A DNA stretch of 42,288 nt from a virus. Below are positions 32,060-39,118 of the stretch, one piece after another; the stretch's first letter is position 1, and each line of letters begins with the position of its first letter. The notes beneath the pieces were generated by a model that was not told where the DNA came from, did no database searches, and saw only the letters and a program-made list of their open reading frames with translations. The stretch spans positions 1-42,288 of IMG/VR virus record IMGVR_UViG_3300028908_000019; one strand, written 5' to 3'. A program made the translations under genes and the position numbers.

Positions 32060-32100
32060 AAAAACGACACGCGTGTCGCTTTTGATACGTGTGTCGTTTT
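32060..32100. repeat. Dispersed palindrome, copy 8, with extra half copy
   Basis: A5-CGACAC-GC-GTGTCG-CTTTT (32060-32083) is followed directly by a second right half (ACGTGTGTCGTTTT, ending 32100) resembling copy 7. The ribosome site AAGGAG of the next gene begins four bases later. Confidence 0.8.
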
Positions 32101-32115
32101 AAAAAGGAGTATGAT

Positions 32116-32343
32116 ATGATTTTATACTCAAAAAATATGCGGCCGGTTGAGCAACTAGACAATAGAAAAATAAAAAAGATAGAAACATTGCAATTCTCAT
32201 CGAAAGATGGAGATACTATATTTATATCAAGAGCAATTTACAAAGTACGGCCAATTCTTATAATTGCGTCAACAAGTGGTAACAGAGGAGATTACGCCAA
32301 ATATATTAGCTGGCGGAAATATTTTAAATTAAGGGGAGAATAA
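32116..32343 (+). CDS. Hypothetical early protein, 75 aa
   Basis: ATG 32116 is six bases after AAGGAG; upstream in-frame starts would read through the palindrome. A small basic protein (MILYSKNMRPVEQLDNRKIK). Unrecognised. Shares its last base with the next start. Confidence 0.6.
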   Translation: MILYSKNMRPVEQLDNRKIKKIETLQFSSKDGDTIFISRAIYKVRPILIIASTSGNRGDYAKYISWRKYFKLRGE

Positions 32344-32483
32344 TGTCTATTTTCAAAGAGATCGTTATTCTGTATGAAAACGGAGAAATAAAAAAAGCAT
32401 ACAAAAAGTATAAAAAAATATTTCCATCAACTAGTATATACAATTTCGTTAAATTACTTGAAAAATTGAAAAAGAGGCCATAG
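32343..32483 (+). CDS. Small basic protein, 46 aa, HTH-like
   Basis: Starts MSIFKEIVILYENGEIKKAY, overlapping the previous stop (TAATG). Lys-rich with two helices that could form a helix-turn-helix (STSIYNFVKLLEKL). A weak GAGGCC/GGCCTC hairpin overlaps its end. Confidence 0.5.
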   Translation: MSIFKEIVILYENGEIKKAYKKYKKIFPSTSIYNFVKLLEKLKKRP

Positions 32484-32514
32484 AATTAAATCGGCCTCCT
32501 TAATATCTTTTTTA

Positions 32515-32567
32515 TGGGGCGGGGTTCTTCCTCCTTGTTTCCTCGCCCCAGTTTTTTGGAGGAAGAA
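32515..32567 (+). promoter_or_regulatory. Pseudoknot leader: terminator stem plus ribosome-site sequestration
   Basis: Stem 1: TGGGGCG (32515-32521) with CGCCCCA (32544-32550), followed by GTTTTTT, an intrinsic terminator. Its loop holds TTCTTCCTCC (32525-32534), perfectly complementary to GGAGGAAGAA (32558-32567), the ribosome site and first start base of the next gene. The two helices form an H-type pseudoknot that could control both termination and translation. Regulation is inferred; no ligand class recognised. Confidence 0.6.
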
Positions 32568-32977
32568 TGGAGCTAAGAGTCCCGTATAAAATACTACCAA
32601 TCCGCGGGAGAAAAGCAGAACGATATGAAGATATCATAAAAACAATGTATAAACATCTCGTAAATGATCTTCTCCGGGCCCCATATGATTACGGGCATAA
32701 ATGGAAAATGTTTGAAAAACATTTAATAAGAATAAAAATGCTTCAACCGAAATACGGAGAATTTAGGAGATTTAATGATTATTGGTTGGAGTATATATAT
32801 ATCATCGCCGATGAATTTAATTTTCAGTTTGAAGATATATATTGGATAGTACAAGATATATTTTACAAATGGTTTTGGCCGCAAGAAACATTTTCATATA
32901 AATGGCCAGAAAAAGAATTAGCCATGGAACGCTGGCTACTAAATAAAAGAGGGTATATAAAATGTTTGAAGCCATAA
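32567..32977 (+). CDS. Hypothetical early protein, 136 aa
   Basis: Aromatic-rich (FWPQETFSYKWPEKE; many Trp/Tyr), unrecognised. Its ribosome site GGAGGAAG is the target of the pseudoknot leader, so expression is probably controlled post-transcriptionally. Overlaps the next gene by 16 bases. Confidence 0.65.
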   Translation: MELRVPYKILPIRGRKAERYEDIIKTMYKHLVNDLLRAPYDYGHKWKMFEKHLIRIKMLQPKYGEFRRFNDYWLEYIYIIADEFNFQFEDIYWIVQDIFYKWFWPQETFSYKWPEKELAMERWLLNKRGYIKCLKP

Positions 32978-33252
32978 CTTATGTAATAAGAACTAATGGA
33001 TCCGCAATACTAGCAATGCTATTTATTATTGCCGAAGCACTAATTTTCTATATTATTGGCAGGGTGGATTCATATATAAGAATGAAAAATCGGTTCAAAT
33101 ATCACCTGCCAGAAATATGGCGGAATAAACTTGAAGAAAAAGATAAAAAAATAAAAAACTTAGAAGACGAAATATATAAACTTTCTATTAAGAATCAAGA
33201 AAAAAAAGAAAAAATTATTGAACTTCTTAGGGAAATATTACAAAATATATAA
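32962..33252 (+). CDS. Membrane protein with coiled-coil tail, 96 aa
   Basis: One N-terminal span (AILAMLFIIAEALIFYIIG) followed by a strongly charged coiled coil (EEKDKKIKNLEDEIYKLS). Unrecognised. The same layout is found in the next protein; both may be inner-membrane early proteins, for example superinfection-exclusion factors, which is only a guess. Confidence 0.6.
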   Translation: MFEAITYVIRTNGSAILAMLFIIAEALIFYIIGRVDSYIRMKNRFKYHLPEIWRNKLEEKDKKIKNLEDEIYKLSIKNQEKKEKIIELLREILQNI

Positions 33253-33263
33253 GGAGGCCATAC

Positions 33264-33584
33264 ATGAATCAACAAATCTTATTCGGTATAACACTAGTTA
33301 TATTCGTTATTTTTGTGCAATTGATAATAATACATCTAGTCATCACTACGGCGAAAGAAACAGAAGAAGAAAAAATTAACGCAAAAAAACAAGTCCTAAG
33401 GAAACTTAGAGATCTTCTACAAAAATGGGATGATGAGGCTGAAAAATATTATGAAGAAGAAAAACATTTCAGCCTTGATCATCGTACAGCATATGTAAGT
33501 GGCATGGATAATTGTGCCACAGATATAGCCTTCCTCGCCGATGCGCTCGAAGAAGAAATCAAAAAAATAAAAAAAGGGTATTGA
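33264..33584 (+). CDS. Membrane protein with coiled-coil tail, 106 aa
   Basis: AAGGAGG precedes the start. An N-terminal span (ILFGITLVIFVIFVQLIII) is followed by a cytoplasmic-looking charged helix and a C-terminal helical part with conserved-looking His/Asp. Unrecognised. Topology matches the preceding gene. Confidence 0.6.
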   Translation: MNQQILFGITLVIFVIFVQLIIIHLVITTAKETEEEKINAKKQVLRKLRDLLQKWDDEAEKYYEEEKHFSLDHRTAYVSGMDNCATDIAFLADALEEEIKKIKKGY

Positions 33585-33585
33585 T

Positions 33586-33969
33586 ATGATGTGTAAACAA
33601 ATATTAGAGGTTTTTATAGATAGTGAACTGTTAAAAGACGGCGTTAGATTTACAGCTAGCGTAGATGAAAACGGAATAGTAGAAATTAAGAAAGTGCAAA
33701 TTGAAAATGAAACTACAAAAAATAAAAAATGGAGACCATTCCAAAATGGGGAAATGCCTGCTATATATTTTACTAACGGGATATATAAATCCAAAACAAT
33801 TATTGAGCATCATGATATATGGCAGAGGCCAATAGCATTTTGCCCATCAGGTAACAAACAAATATTTATAGAACAATGGGAAACAAATGAAAATATGTTT
33901 AGAAAATATAAAGTATCTCTTGATGGTGGTAAAACTTGGCAACCTATAGGAGTTAAGGAGGCAAAATAA
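33586..33969 (+). CDS. Hypothetical early protein, 127 aa
   Basis: Mixed alpha/beta protein with a WQRPIAFCPSGN segment and a final RKYKVSLDGGKTWQPIG strand pair. No family recognised. Starts two bases after the previous stop and is followed immediately by the next gene, so translation is probably coupled. Confidence 0.6.
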   Translation: MMCKQILEVFIDSELLKDGVRFTASVDENGIVEIKKVQIENETTKNKKWRPFQNGEMPAIYFTNGIYKSKTIIEHHDIWQRPIAFCPSGNKQIFIEQWETNENMFRKYKVSLDGGKTWQPIGVKEAK

Positions 33970-34278
33970 ATGAGTCAAATAATAGAACATTTAGAAAGAT
34001 TAGAAAAATTGCAGAATTTAATAAAAGAAATTAATAGGTACGTTAATAATATATGTGACAGTGATATATATCAAACAAAAATAAAAAACAATAAAATAGA
34101 ATTAAGCATAACACTAGCTCAAAATATAGACGAATTTAAACAACTTTTCAAAGTTGCAATTTATAATATAATTATACGTTTGTTCGAAGAAATAAAAACA
34201 CAACTAAATGAACAACTTACTACAGAAGCTATGCAATTAAAAGAATTTGCAAAATATGTTAACAAATTAATGGAATAA
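33970..34278 (+). CDS. Helical hypothetical protein, 102 aa
   Basis: Almost entirely helical, with Leu/Ile repeats (IIEHLERLEKLQNLIKEINR). AAGGAGG precedes the start. Unrecognised. It ends just before the tRNA-like RNA. Confidence 0.6.
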   Translation: MSQIIEHLERLEKLQNLIKEINRYVNNICDSDIYQTKIKNNKIELSITLAQNIDEFKQLFKVAIYNIIIRLFEEIKTQLNEQLTTEAMQLKEFAKYVNKLME

Positions 34279-34283
34279 AATTG

Positions 34284-34470
34284 TGCCAGCGTGGCGGAAA
34301 GGGAGACGCTAAAAGTGCAACGGACTAAGCTTTATATGGGTAGTTGCCTCCAAAGCAACGGCTGTATAAAGTAATGGGAGTAAATGGGAGCCCCATTGAA
34401 ACTGTCCGTGTCCAGTAAGCTGGAGAAATGGGCGTTCCAGCATGCGAGGTTCGAGTCCTCGCCGCTGGCA
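34284..34470 (+). ncRNA. tRNA-like structured RNA containing a Trp-type anticodon arm
   Basis: Acceptor-like ends pair (GCCAGCG 34285-34291 with CGCTGGC 34463-34469). TGGCGG...GACGC after the 5' end matches the D-arm of Leu-type tRNAs. GCGAGG-TTCGAGT-CCTCGC (34444-34462) is a T-arm with a canonical loop. Between them lie ~120 bases: ACGGAC/GTCCGT encloses CTTTATA/TATAAAG, inside which GTTGC-CTCCAAA-GCAAC is a perfect tRNA-Trp(CCA) anticodon arm, and AATGGG-AGC-CCCATT. About 187 nt is far too long for a tRNA. CCA is not encoded. It could be an intron-bearing tRNA, a decoy or a new ncRNA. Confidence 0.65.
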
Positions 34471-34524
34471 AATAAATAAGTGAGCAATGCTATGAAAAAG
34501 CAACTTTAATGAGAGGTAAAATAA

Positions 34525-34770
34525 ATGAAACGAGGAAAAACAAGAATAAAAAAAGAAAATAAATTTGTAGTAATAAATAAAAAATATCTAAAAGTGCTCT
34601 ACGAAATTAATCCACAAGCAGTAATGAATTTCATAAATGCTTATATTAACATAGCCCCGTTTTTACCGGCGCATAAATACTATGTAGTTAATCAAGACGA
34701 ACCATATGCAGATAAAATATGGGAAATAATAAAAGAAGGAGAAAAGGGAAAAACTAAGGAGGCAAAATAA
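34525..34770 (+). CDS. Hypothetical early protein, 81 aa
   Basis: Basic N terminus (MKRGKTRIKKENKFVVINKK) then a helical part. GAGAGG precedes the start. Unrecognised. The stop abuts the next start, which uses AAGGAGG inside this gene. Confidence 0.55.
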   Translation: MKRGKTRIKKENKFVVINKKYLKVLYEINPQAVMNFINAYINIAPFLPAHKYYVVNQDEPYADKIWEIIKEGEKGKTKEAK

Positions 34771-34956
34771 ATGAAATACAAAAATCTTATAACATTTCTA
34801 TTAAAATGGGGAGATAATGACTATATAATTGATGTAAAAGACGAACAAGTTTTTAATGGGATAATGGAGAACCCTATAATAGATGATAAGTACAAAGAAG
34901 AATTAAGACGTGCAAGAATGGATTATTTACGGTTTATGGGGAAGATTAATAATTAG
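34771..34956 (+). CDS. Hypothetical protein, 61 aa
   Basis: Starts MKYKNLITFLLKWGDNDYII. Small alpha/beta protein, unrecognised. AAGGAGG upstream. Confidence 0.55.
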   Translation: MKYKNLITFLLKWGDNDYIIDVKDEQVFNGIMENPIIDDKYKEELRRARMDYLRFMGKINN

Positions 34957-34968
34957 GAGACAAAATAA

Positions 34969-35346
34969 ATGAAATACAAAGCAATTGTTAAATCACCAAA
35001 AGAGATAATAGGAATCGATTGCGATGCTTTTAGTATAAATATAACAAAAGATAGCCAAGAAATAGATTTTTATTATACATGGCGCATGTATACACGTGCT
35101 GGGGAAGAAATAATATTAGAAAAGCTCGATGAGAAAAATAAATATGATTATATTTCGGAAGATGACCATTACTGGCTGGAATCGTGGCTAAAAGATATAG
35201 AACCTATATCATATAGAAAACAATTTGAAGAAGATACAAAATTAAGCAATCAATCTCATATAATTTACGATATAGCTTATTATCAAAACTATTCAAGCTG
35301 GCTGGAAATGAAACTCAGGGAATATGAGAATAAGGAGGTTAAATAA
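34969..35346 (+). CDS. Hypothetical early protein, 125 aa
   Basis: Acidic, aromatic-rich; segments EIDFYYTWRMYTRAGEEI and SEDDHYWLESWLKDIEP. Unrecognised. Its opening MKYKAIVK resembles the MKYKNLI start of the previous gene. AGGAG precedes the start. Confidence 0.6.
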   Translation: MKYKAIVKSPKEIIGIDCDAFSINITKDSQEIDFYYTWRMYTRAGEEIILEKLDEKNKYDYISEDDHYWLESWLKDIEPISYRKQFEEDTKLSNQSHIIYDIAYYQNYSSWLEMKLREYENKEVK

Positions 35347-35347
35347 A

Positions 35348-35710
35348 ATGCCAATCAGATACAAGATAGTCAAAAAAACAAAAAGAGGTTATACATCGGT
35401 TTTTGCAAAATATTCTGCAAAGGTAACATATAAAATTGGGAAGTTTGTAACAGCTCCAACGCATTTGCGAAAAGAGCAATATCATTTGTTAGTATTTGAT
35501 TCTTTAGAAAATGCAAAAAAATATGCTAGAAAAATTAATAGAAAGGTCATGAAAATCTTCCGATGCGAAGTCTTAAATAGAAGACCTTTAAGGGAGAGAC
35601 GAGGAATTGCTTTTGTGCAGAAAACTTATTTCTATTTACCGCTTCTTGAATATGATTGGCCTACAGGCACAGAAATGTGGGAACAAGTAAAAATATTGAA
35701 GGAGGAATAA
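35348..35710 (+). CDS. Basic hypothetical protein, 120 aa
   Basis: ATG 35348 is chosen because AAGGAGGTT lies upstream; an earlier in-frame ATG lies inside the previous gene. Lys/Arg-rich (KIVKKTKRGYTSVFAKYSAK), probably beta-rich and nucleic-acid-binding in character. Shares its stop with the next start. Confidence 0.6.
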   Translation: MPIRYKIVKKTKRGYTSVFAKYSAKVTYKIGKFVTAPTHLRKEQYHLLVFDSLENAKKYARKINRKVMKIFRCEVLNRRPLRERRGIAFVQKTYFYLPLLEYDWPTGTEMWEQVKILKEE

Positions 35711-36180
35711 TGTTATTAATTTTAATTGTACCATTAATACTATCAATAATAATTTTTATAGTACTAAAAAACAAAACGGAAGACGCAGCGGCAATAGGAC
35801 TTTTATTATATCCGGTTTTTTGTTTTATCGGTATAATAACAACACTAATATGTATGCGCTATAACATAACAAATACTTATACTGCAAAAAAAATAAAATT
35901 AGTAAATCTTCAAGATAATATAATATCAAAATCAACATCTTTTTTATTGTATAATCAAGTTAATAATACCGCATATTATTTTTTTTATAAACAAAATGGT
36001 GATCAATACACCTTAGATAAAATCAAAGCAAAGAATGTGATAATAAAATACGGAACACCACCTAGACTCGAGATTATTAAAACATATTTATTTCTGAAAT
36101 TAAATGTTATTTCTTCACAATATATTTTTTATACCCCAAATGGAGCAATAAAAACAAATTTTATACTAGATGCAAAATAA
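35710..36180 (+). CDS. Predicted membrane protein, 156 aa
   Basis: ATG 35710 after GGAGG. Two N-terminal spans (LLILIVPLILSIIIFIVL and IGLLLYPVFCFIGIITTLI), then a ~105-residue soluble domain, basic and beta-rich. No family recognised. Possibly an envelope-located early protein. Confidence 0.65.
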   Translation: MLLILIVPLILSIIIFIVLKNKTEDAAAIGLLLYPVFCFIGIITTLICMRYNITNTYTAKKIKLVNLQDNIISKSTSFLLYNQVNNTAYYFFYKQNGDQYTLDKIKAKNVIIKYGTPPRLEIIKTYLFLKLNVISSQYIFYTPNGAIKTNFILDAK

Positions 36181-36193
36181 AAGGAGGCAAAGA

Positions 36194-36427
36194 ATGAAGC
36201 CAATTACAATACTAAACATAAATTTTGTAGTAGGAGCGAATATTAAAGAATGTATAGCAGAAGCAATTAAAATAGCAAGACAACTAAATCTCGCTTTTGT
36301 TAACTTTGAATACAATGAAGTAAAATTCTCTATCAGCCAAACCCCTGGCTCAATTGAAGATATTATAGACAAATATGAAATGCTAATAAGAAGTTCAAAG
36401 GCAGAACTTAAATACATAGTAACATAA
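36194..36427 (+). CDS. Hypothetical protein, 77 aa
   Basis: ATG 36194 after AAGGAGG. Small alpha/beta protein (MKPITILNINFVVGANIKEC). Unrecognised. Its stop is directly followed by a structured RNA. Confidence 0.55.
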   Translation: MKPITILNINFVVGANIKECIAEAIKIARQLNLAFVNFEYNEVKFSISQTPGSIEDIIDKYEMLIRSSKAELKYIVT

Positions 36428-36543
36428 CTCCGGAAAGCGCCGTTGGCGAAACCCGGAGATGCCGGGCAGGAGGCAGAAATATATAATGCTGGAAGCGATT
36501 AATCGTATGAGAACACCGACTAGCCTGCCATAGTCGGATTTTT
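36428..36543 (+). ncRNA. Structured leader RNA with alternative stems and terminator
   Basis: CTCCGG pairs with CCGGAG around an inner CGCC-GTT-GGCG, leaving a symmetric AAAG/AAAC internal loop. The same CCCGG (36452) can instead pair with CCGGG (36462), so the two folds exclude each other. A terminator follows: CCGACTA-8-TAGTCGG-ATTTTT (36516-36543). Its loop CCTGCC is complementary to GGCAGG (36465-36470), a long-range kissing contact. It looks like a riboswitch or attenuator for the gene at 36556; no known class recognised. Confidence 0.6.
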
Positions 36544-36555
36544 AAGGAGGTATAT

Positions 36556-36846
36556 ATGCAAATAGCAGTATTTAACGAAGGGAATAATGTAATTTTAACA
36601 ACATATTTCACAGTAAAAGTTGGCGGCACAGAAAAAACAATAAAAGTAGATTTTTATGCTGAAATGGATAATGAAGTAACGGCCTTAGTATATGCCGAAA
36701 AATTAGAAAAAGAACTTAGTAATTTTAAAATAAAAATTGCTCAGTATGCCTACAATTATCTTGATGAAGAAGATCTGACTAGGTTAAAAAGGCAAATGCA
36801 ACTTTGGAATAGCAAAAACAAACGGTGGAATTTTAAATTTAAGTAA
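36556..36846 (+). CDS. Hypothetical protein, 96 aa, under structured leader
   Basis: Start after TTAAGGAGG, immediately downstream of the terminator. Beta-rich N terminus, basic C terminus (LTRLKRQMQLWNSKNKRW). Unrecognised. Expression should require read-through of the upstream terminator. Confidence 0.6.
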   Translation: MQIAVFNEGNNVILTTYFTVKVGGTEKTIKVDFYAEMDNEVTALVYAEKLEKELSNFKIKIAQYAYNYLDEEDLTRLKRQMQLWNSKNKRWNFKFK

Positions 36847-36856
36847 GGAGGCAAAT

Positions 36857-37585
36857 ATGTCAATACATGAAAAAATATTTGAAATATCACAAAAAATTCA
36901 TAATTTACAAAGAGACACCACAATCAAAATGCGCAGTGGTGAGTCTTACACAGTAATCTTGTCAGAAAAAGTTATAGAGAAATTAAAGCCATTGTTTGAT
37001 GAATTCAAATTAGTCTTTTATCCAACAAAGATAACCCATTTGCTCCAAGAAAATAATATAACAACAGTTGCTGTTGAGTATATCCTTTACGATATAGAAA
37101 CAGGAGAGAATATTACAATAGCCGCAATCGGCGGTGGATATGATAAAATGGATAAAGGTCCGGGCAAAGCCTTTACTTATGCTCATAAGAAAGCGCTAAT
37201 TCAAGCCTTCAATATTAAAACATCAGATGACCCGGATAAAATTGCCAGCGATGCAGTAGAAGCGGATCCACTATACAACAGTTTAGTTGACGAAGTAAAT
37301 AATTTATTCCACACTGGATATATAGGAGAGATATTGAAAGATAGATTGTTAAAAAAACTTGATGCAGTAAAAACAGACCACGATAGATTAGTAACTGCAC
37401 AAGCAGTTATTGCAGGATACAGGAGGCCAAAAAATGATAAAAACTCCAATAAAATTAAAGAAAATGATACTCCGCCCGCTACAACACCGTCAGAAAGTGT
37501 TAAATTTCCTGGAACAAAACGGGATAATCAGAATCAATCTAACACTAGAAGGCAAAGCCTCGATTACGAAGTTGACATCTTCTGA
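36857..37585 (+). CDS. erf: ERF-family single-strand annealing protein
   Basis: 242 residues. The core GGGYDKMDKGPGKAFTYAHK and following LIQAFNIKTSDDPD match the ERF recombinase family, which anneals complementary strands during phage recombination. After ~200 residues comes a disordered Lys/Asn/Pro-rich tail ending DYEVDIF, similar to SSB-interaction tips in being acidic/hydrophobic. The last 152 bases overlap the next gene in another frame. Confidence 0.9.
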   Translation: MSIHEKIFEISQKIHNLQRDTTIKMRSGESYTVILSEKVIEKLKPLFDEFKLVFYPTKITHLLQENNITTVAVEYILYDIETGENITIAAIGGGYDKMDKGPGKAFTYAHKKALIQAFNIKTSDDPDKIASDAVEADPLYNSLVDEVNNLFHTGYIGEILKDRLLKKLDAVKTDHDRLVTAQAVIAGYRRPKNDKNSNKIKENDTPPATTPSESVKFPGTKRDNQNQSNTRRQSLDYEVDIF

Positions 37586-38351
37586 GATAGATATATTATC
37601 GGCCGAAGCAGAATTAATTGCGGAATCAGACTTATATACAGCAAATCAAAGAAATACACTATGGGGAATATGCAATTTTATATTTCAAGCCCAAAACGGC
37701 CATAAGCCTAACCAAGAAGAGTTATACAATGTTTATTACGCCATATTAGAAAAATACGGCAAAGCAGTTGAAAATCCAATAACAGGAGTAAAACATTACA
37801 TAACACTTACGGATCCACGCATGACAAAACGTGACGTTGCAAAATTGATAGAAGGCGCACTTAATGAATTAGCTATGTGCGATATACCATATGAAGTCCT
37901 CCAAGAAATTGGCGGAGAAATGAAAAAACTCTGGAAAGCATGGTATAATTGGCGATGGAATATTGCCAAAGAAGATCCGCTTTTTGAAGAAGAACAAAAT
38001 ATGACATGGGAAGAATATAAAGCCAAACATCCGGTTTGCGAAATTACAGGAGAGCCGGGTGAAGTTGAAAGAGTCCATATAATTTCAAAAGGTGCTGATG
38101 AAACTATATACGAATATCCATGGAATTGGTTCGCAGCCAGTCACAGAATACATGTATTACAACACAAAAAAGGCTGGGATTTTATAATAAAACTTTATCC
38201 CCATATCAAGGGGAAAATAGAAAGAGCAAGGAGGGAATATGCTAAAATACTTCATAATAAACGACAAGAAAATTCCAATTCAGGACGTCTTGCAGAAGAA
38301 AGTAAAGACCAATTATCCCTTGAGTTATTTGAAAGAAATAACGGAAACTAG
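37434..38351 (+). CDS. Possible HNH-type nuclease, recombination region, 305 aa
   Basis: ATG 37434 with AGGAGG seven bases upstream. Segments YTANQRNTLWGICNFIF and KPNQEELYNVYYAILEKYG form a helical middle. The C-terminal part has CEITGEPGEVERVHIISKG and NWFAASHRIHVLQHKKGWD, a Cys/His arrangement reminiscent of HNH nucleases. The start lies 152 bases inside ERF and the end runs 113 bases into the next gene. The nuclease call is tentative. Confidence 0.6.
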   Translation: MIKTPIKLKKMILRPLQHRQKVLNFLEQNGIIRINLTLEGKASITKLTSSEIDILSAEAELIAESDLYTANQRNTLWGICNFIFQAQNGHKPNQEELYNVYYAILEKYGKAVENPITGVKHYITLTDPRMTKRDVAKLIEGALNELAMCDIPYEVLQEIGGEMKKLWKAWYNWRWNIAKEDPLFEEEQNMTWEEYKAKHPVCEITGEPGEVERVHIISKGADETIYEYPWNWFAASHRIHVLQHKKGWDFIIKLYPHIKGKIERARREYAKILHNKRQENSNSGRLAEESKDQLSLELFERNNGN

Positions 38352-39117
38352 AGAATGGGACGGGGCTTTGCATGTAACAGATTTGCTTAACGGCGAAAGA
38401 GAAACGTATTTGAAATATGTTTATGACTATGGAGTGAATCCGGACGAAAGGGCATTTATTATAAACGGAATAAATGCTCATAGCAACCTAAGTGATGGAA
38501 TCGGCCGGCTAACCGTTAAGGTCGATGGTATTATGATAACCGGAGAAGCAGACTATATAGAAGAAACAGAAGACGGTTATACTTTATGGGATTACAAAGT
38601 TTCCGGTAGCTATAAAGTTGCGAAAACAATAGGCATAAAGACTAGAGACATTGTATTAAGAGACCAATTTGGTAATCCAGAAGTTTATAAATCCGGGAAG
38701 AAAGCCGGGCAGATAAAAACAAAGAAAGAAACATATTTAGCAGAGCCAACAGATGAAGATATAGAAGATTATAAATTGCAATTAAATATCTACAGATATA
38801 TTTATACCAAGAAGCTCAATTACAATATAACAAAACTAAAAATTTTCTTTATCGTAAGAGATGGTGGCACTTCAATAGCGCTCAGCAGAGGAGTAACACG
38901 TAACACGTATACTGTGGATATTCCACTAATGACAACAGATGAAATAGAAAATTTCATAGTAGAAAAAGGGCATAAATTATGGGCAAGATTAAAAAAATAC
39001 TATTATGAGCACAGAATAGATGTACCACCAATGTGTAATGCCAAAGAGACATGGGATGGGCGCAAGTGTGAAAGCTATTGCCCGGTAAGAGACATTTGTA
39101 AAAATATAGGAGGTTAA
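38239..39117 (+). CDS. RecB/Cas4-like PD-(D/E)XK nuclease with four-Cys cluster
   Basis: 292 residues. Active-site pattern: H81, D105 (TGEADYIEE), D118-x-K120 (LWDYKV) and Q181-x3-Y185 (QLNIYRY), as in RecB-family/Cas4 nucleases. C266, C277, C281 and C287 near the C terminus fit an iron-sulphur cluster. It probably resects DNA ends for the ERF protein. AAGGAGG precedes the start, which is 113 bases inside the upstream gene. Confidence 0.88.
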   Translation: MLKYFIINDKKIPIQDVLQKKVKTNYPLSYLKEITETREWDGALHVTDLLNGERETYLKYVYDYGVNPDERAFIINGINAHSNLSDGIGRLTVKVDGIMITGEADYIEETEDGYTLWDYKVSGSYKVAKTIGIKTRDIVLRDQFGNPEVYKSGKKAGQIKTKKETYLAEPTDEDIEDYKLQLNIYRYIYTKKLNYNITKLKIFFIVRDGGTSIALSRGVTRNTYTVDIPLMTTDEIENFIVEKGHKLWARLKKYYYEHRIDVPPMCNAKETWDGRKCESYCPVRDICKNIGG

Positions 39118-39118
39118 A

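Noticed and set aside
139-32100. CRISPR array
   Set aside because: The palindromes are kilobases apart and not separated by regular spacers; no cas genes apart from a Cas4-like fold nuclease that fits phage recombination.
34284-34470. tmRNA or group I intron
   Set aside because: No tmRNA alanine-type acceptor or tag frame is seen. CAACGGACTAAG and CTGTCC loosely recall group I R and S elements, but I could not build the P3-P8 core.
37572-37599. Promoter TTGACA-16-TATTAT
   Set aside because: Lies in the dual-coding overlap with suboptimal spacing and no gene starting soon after.
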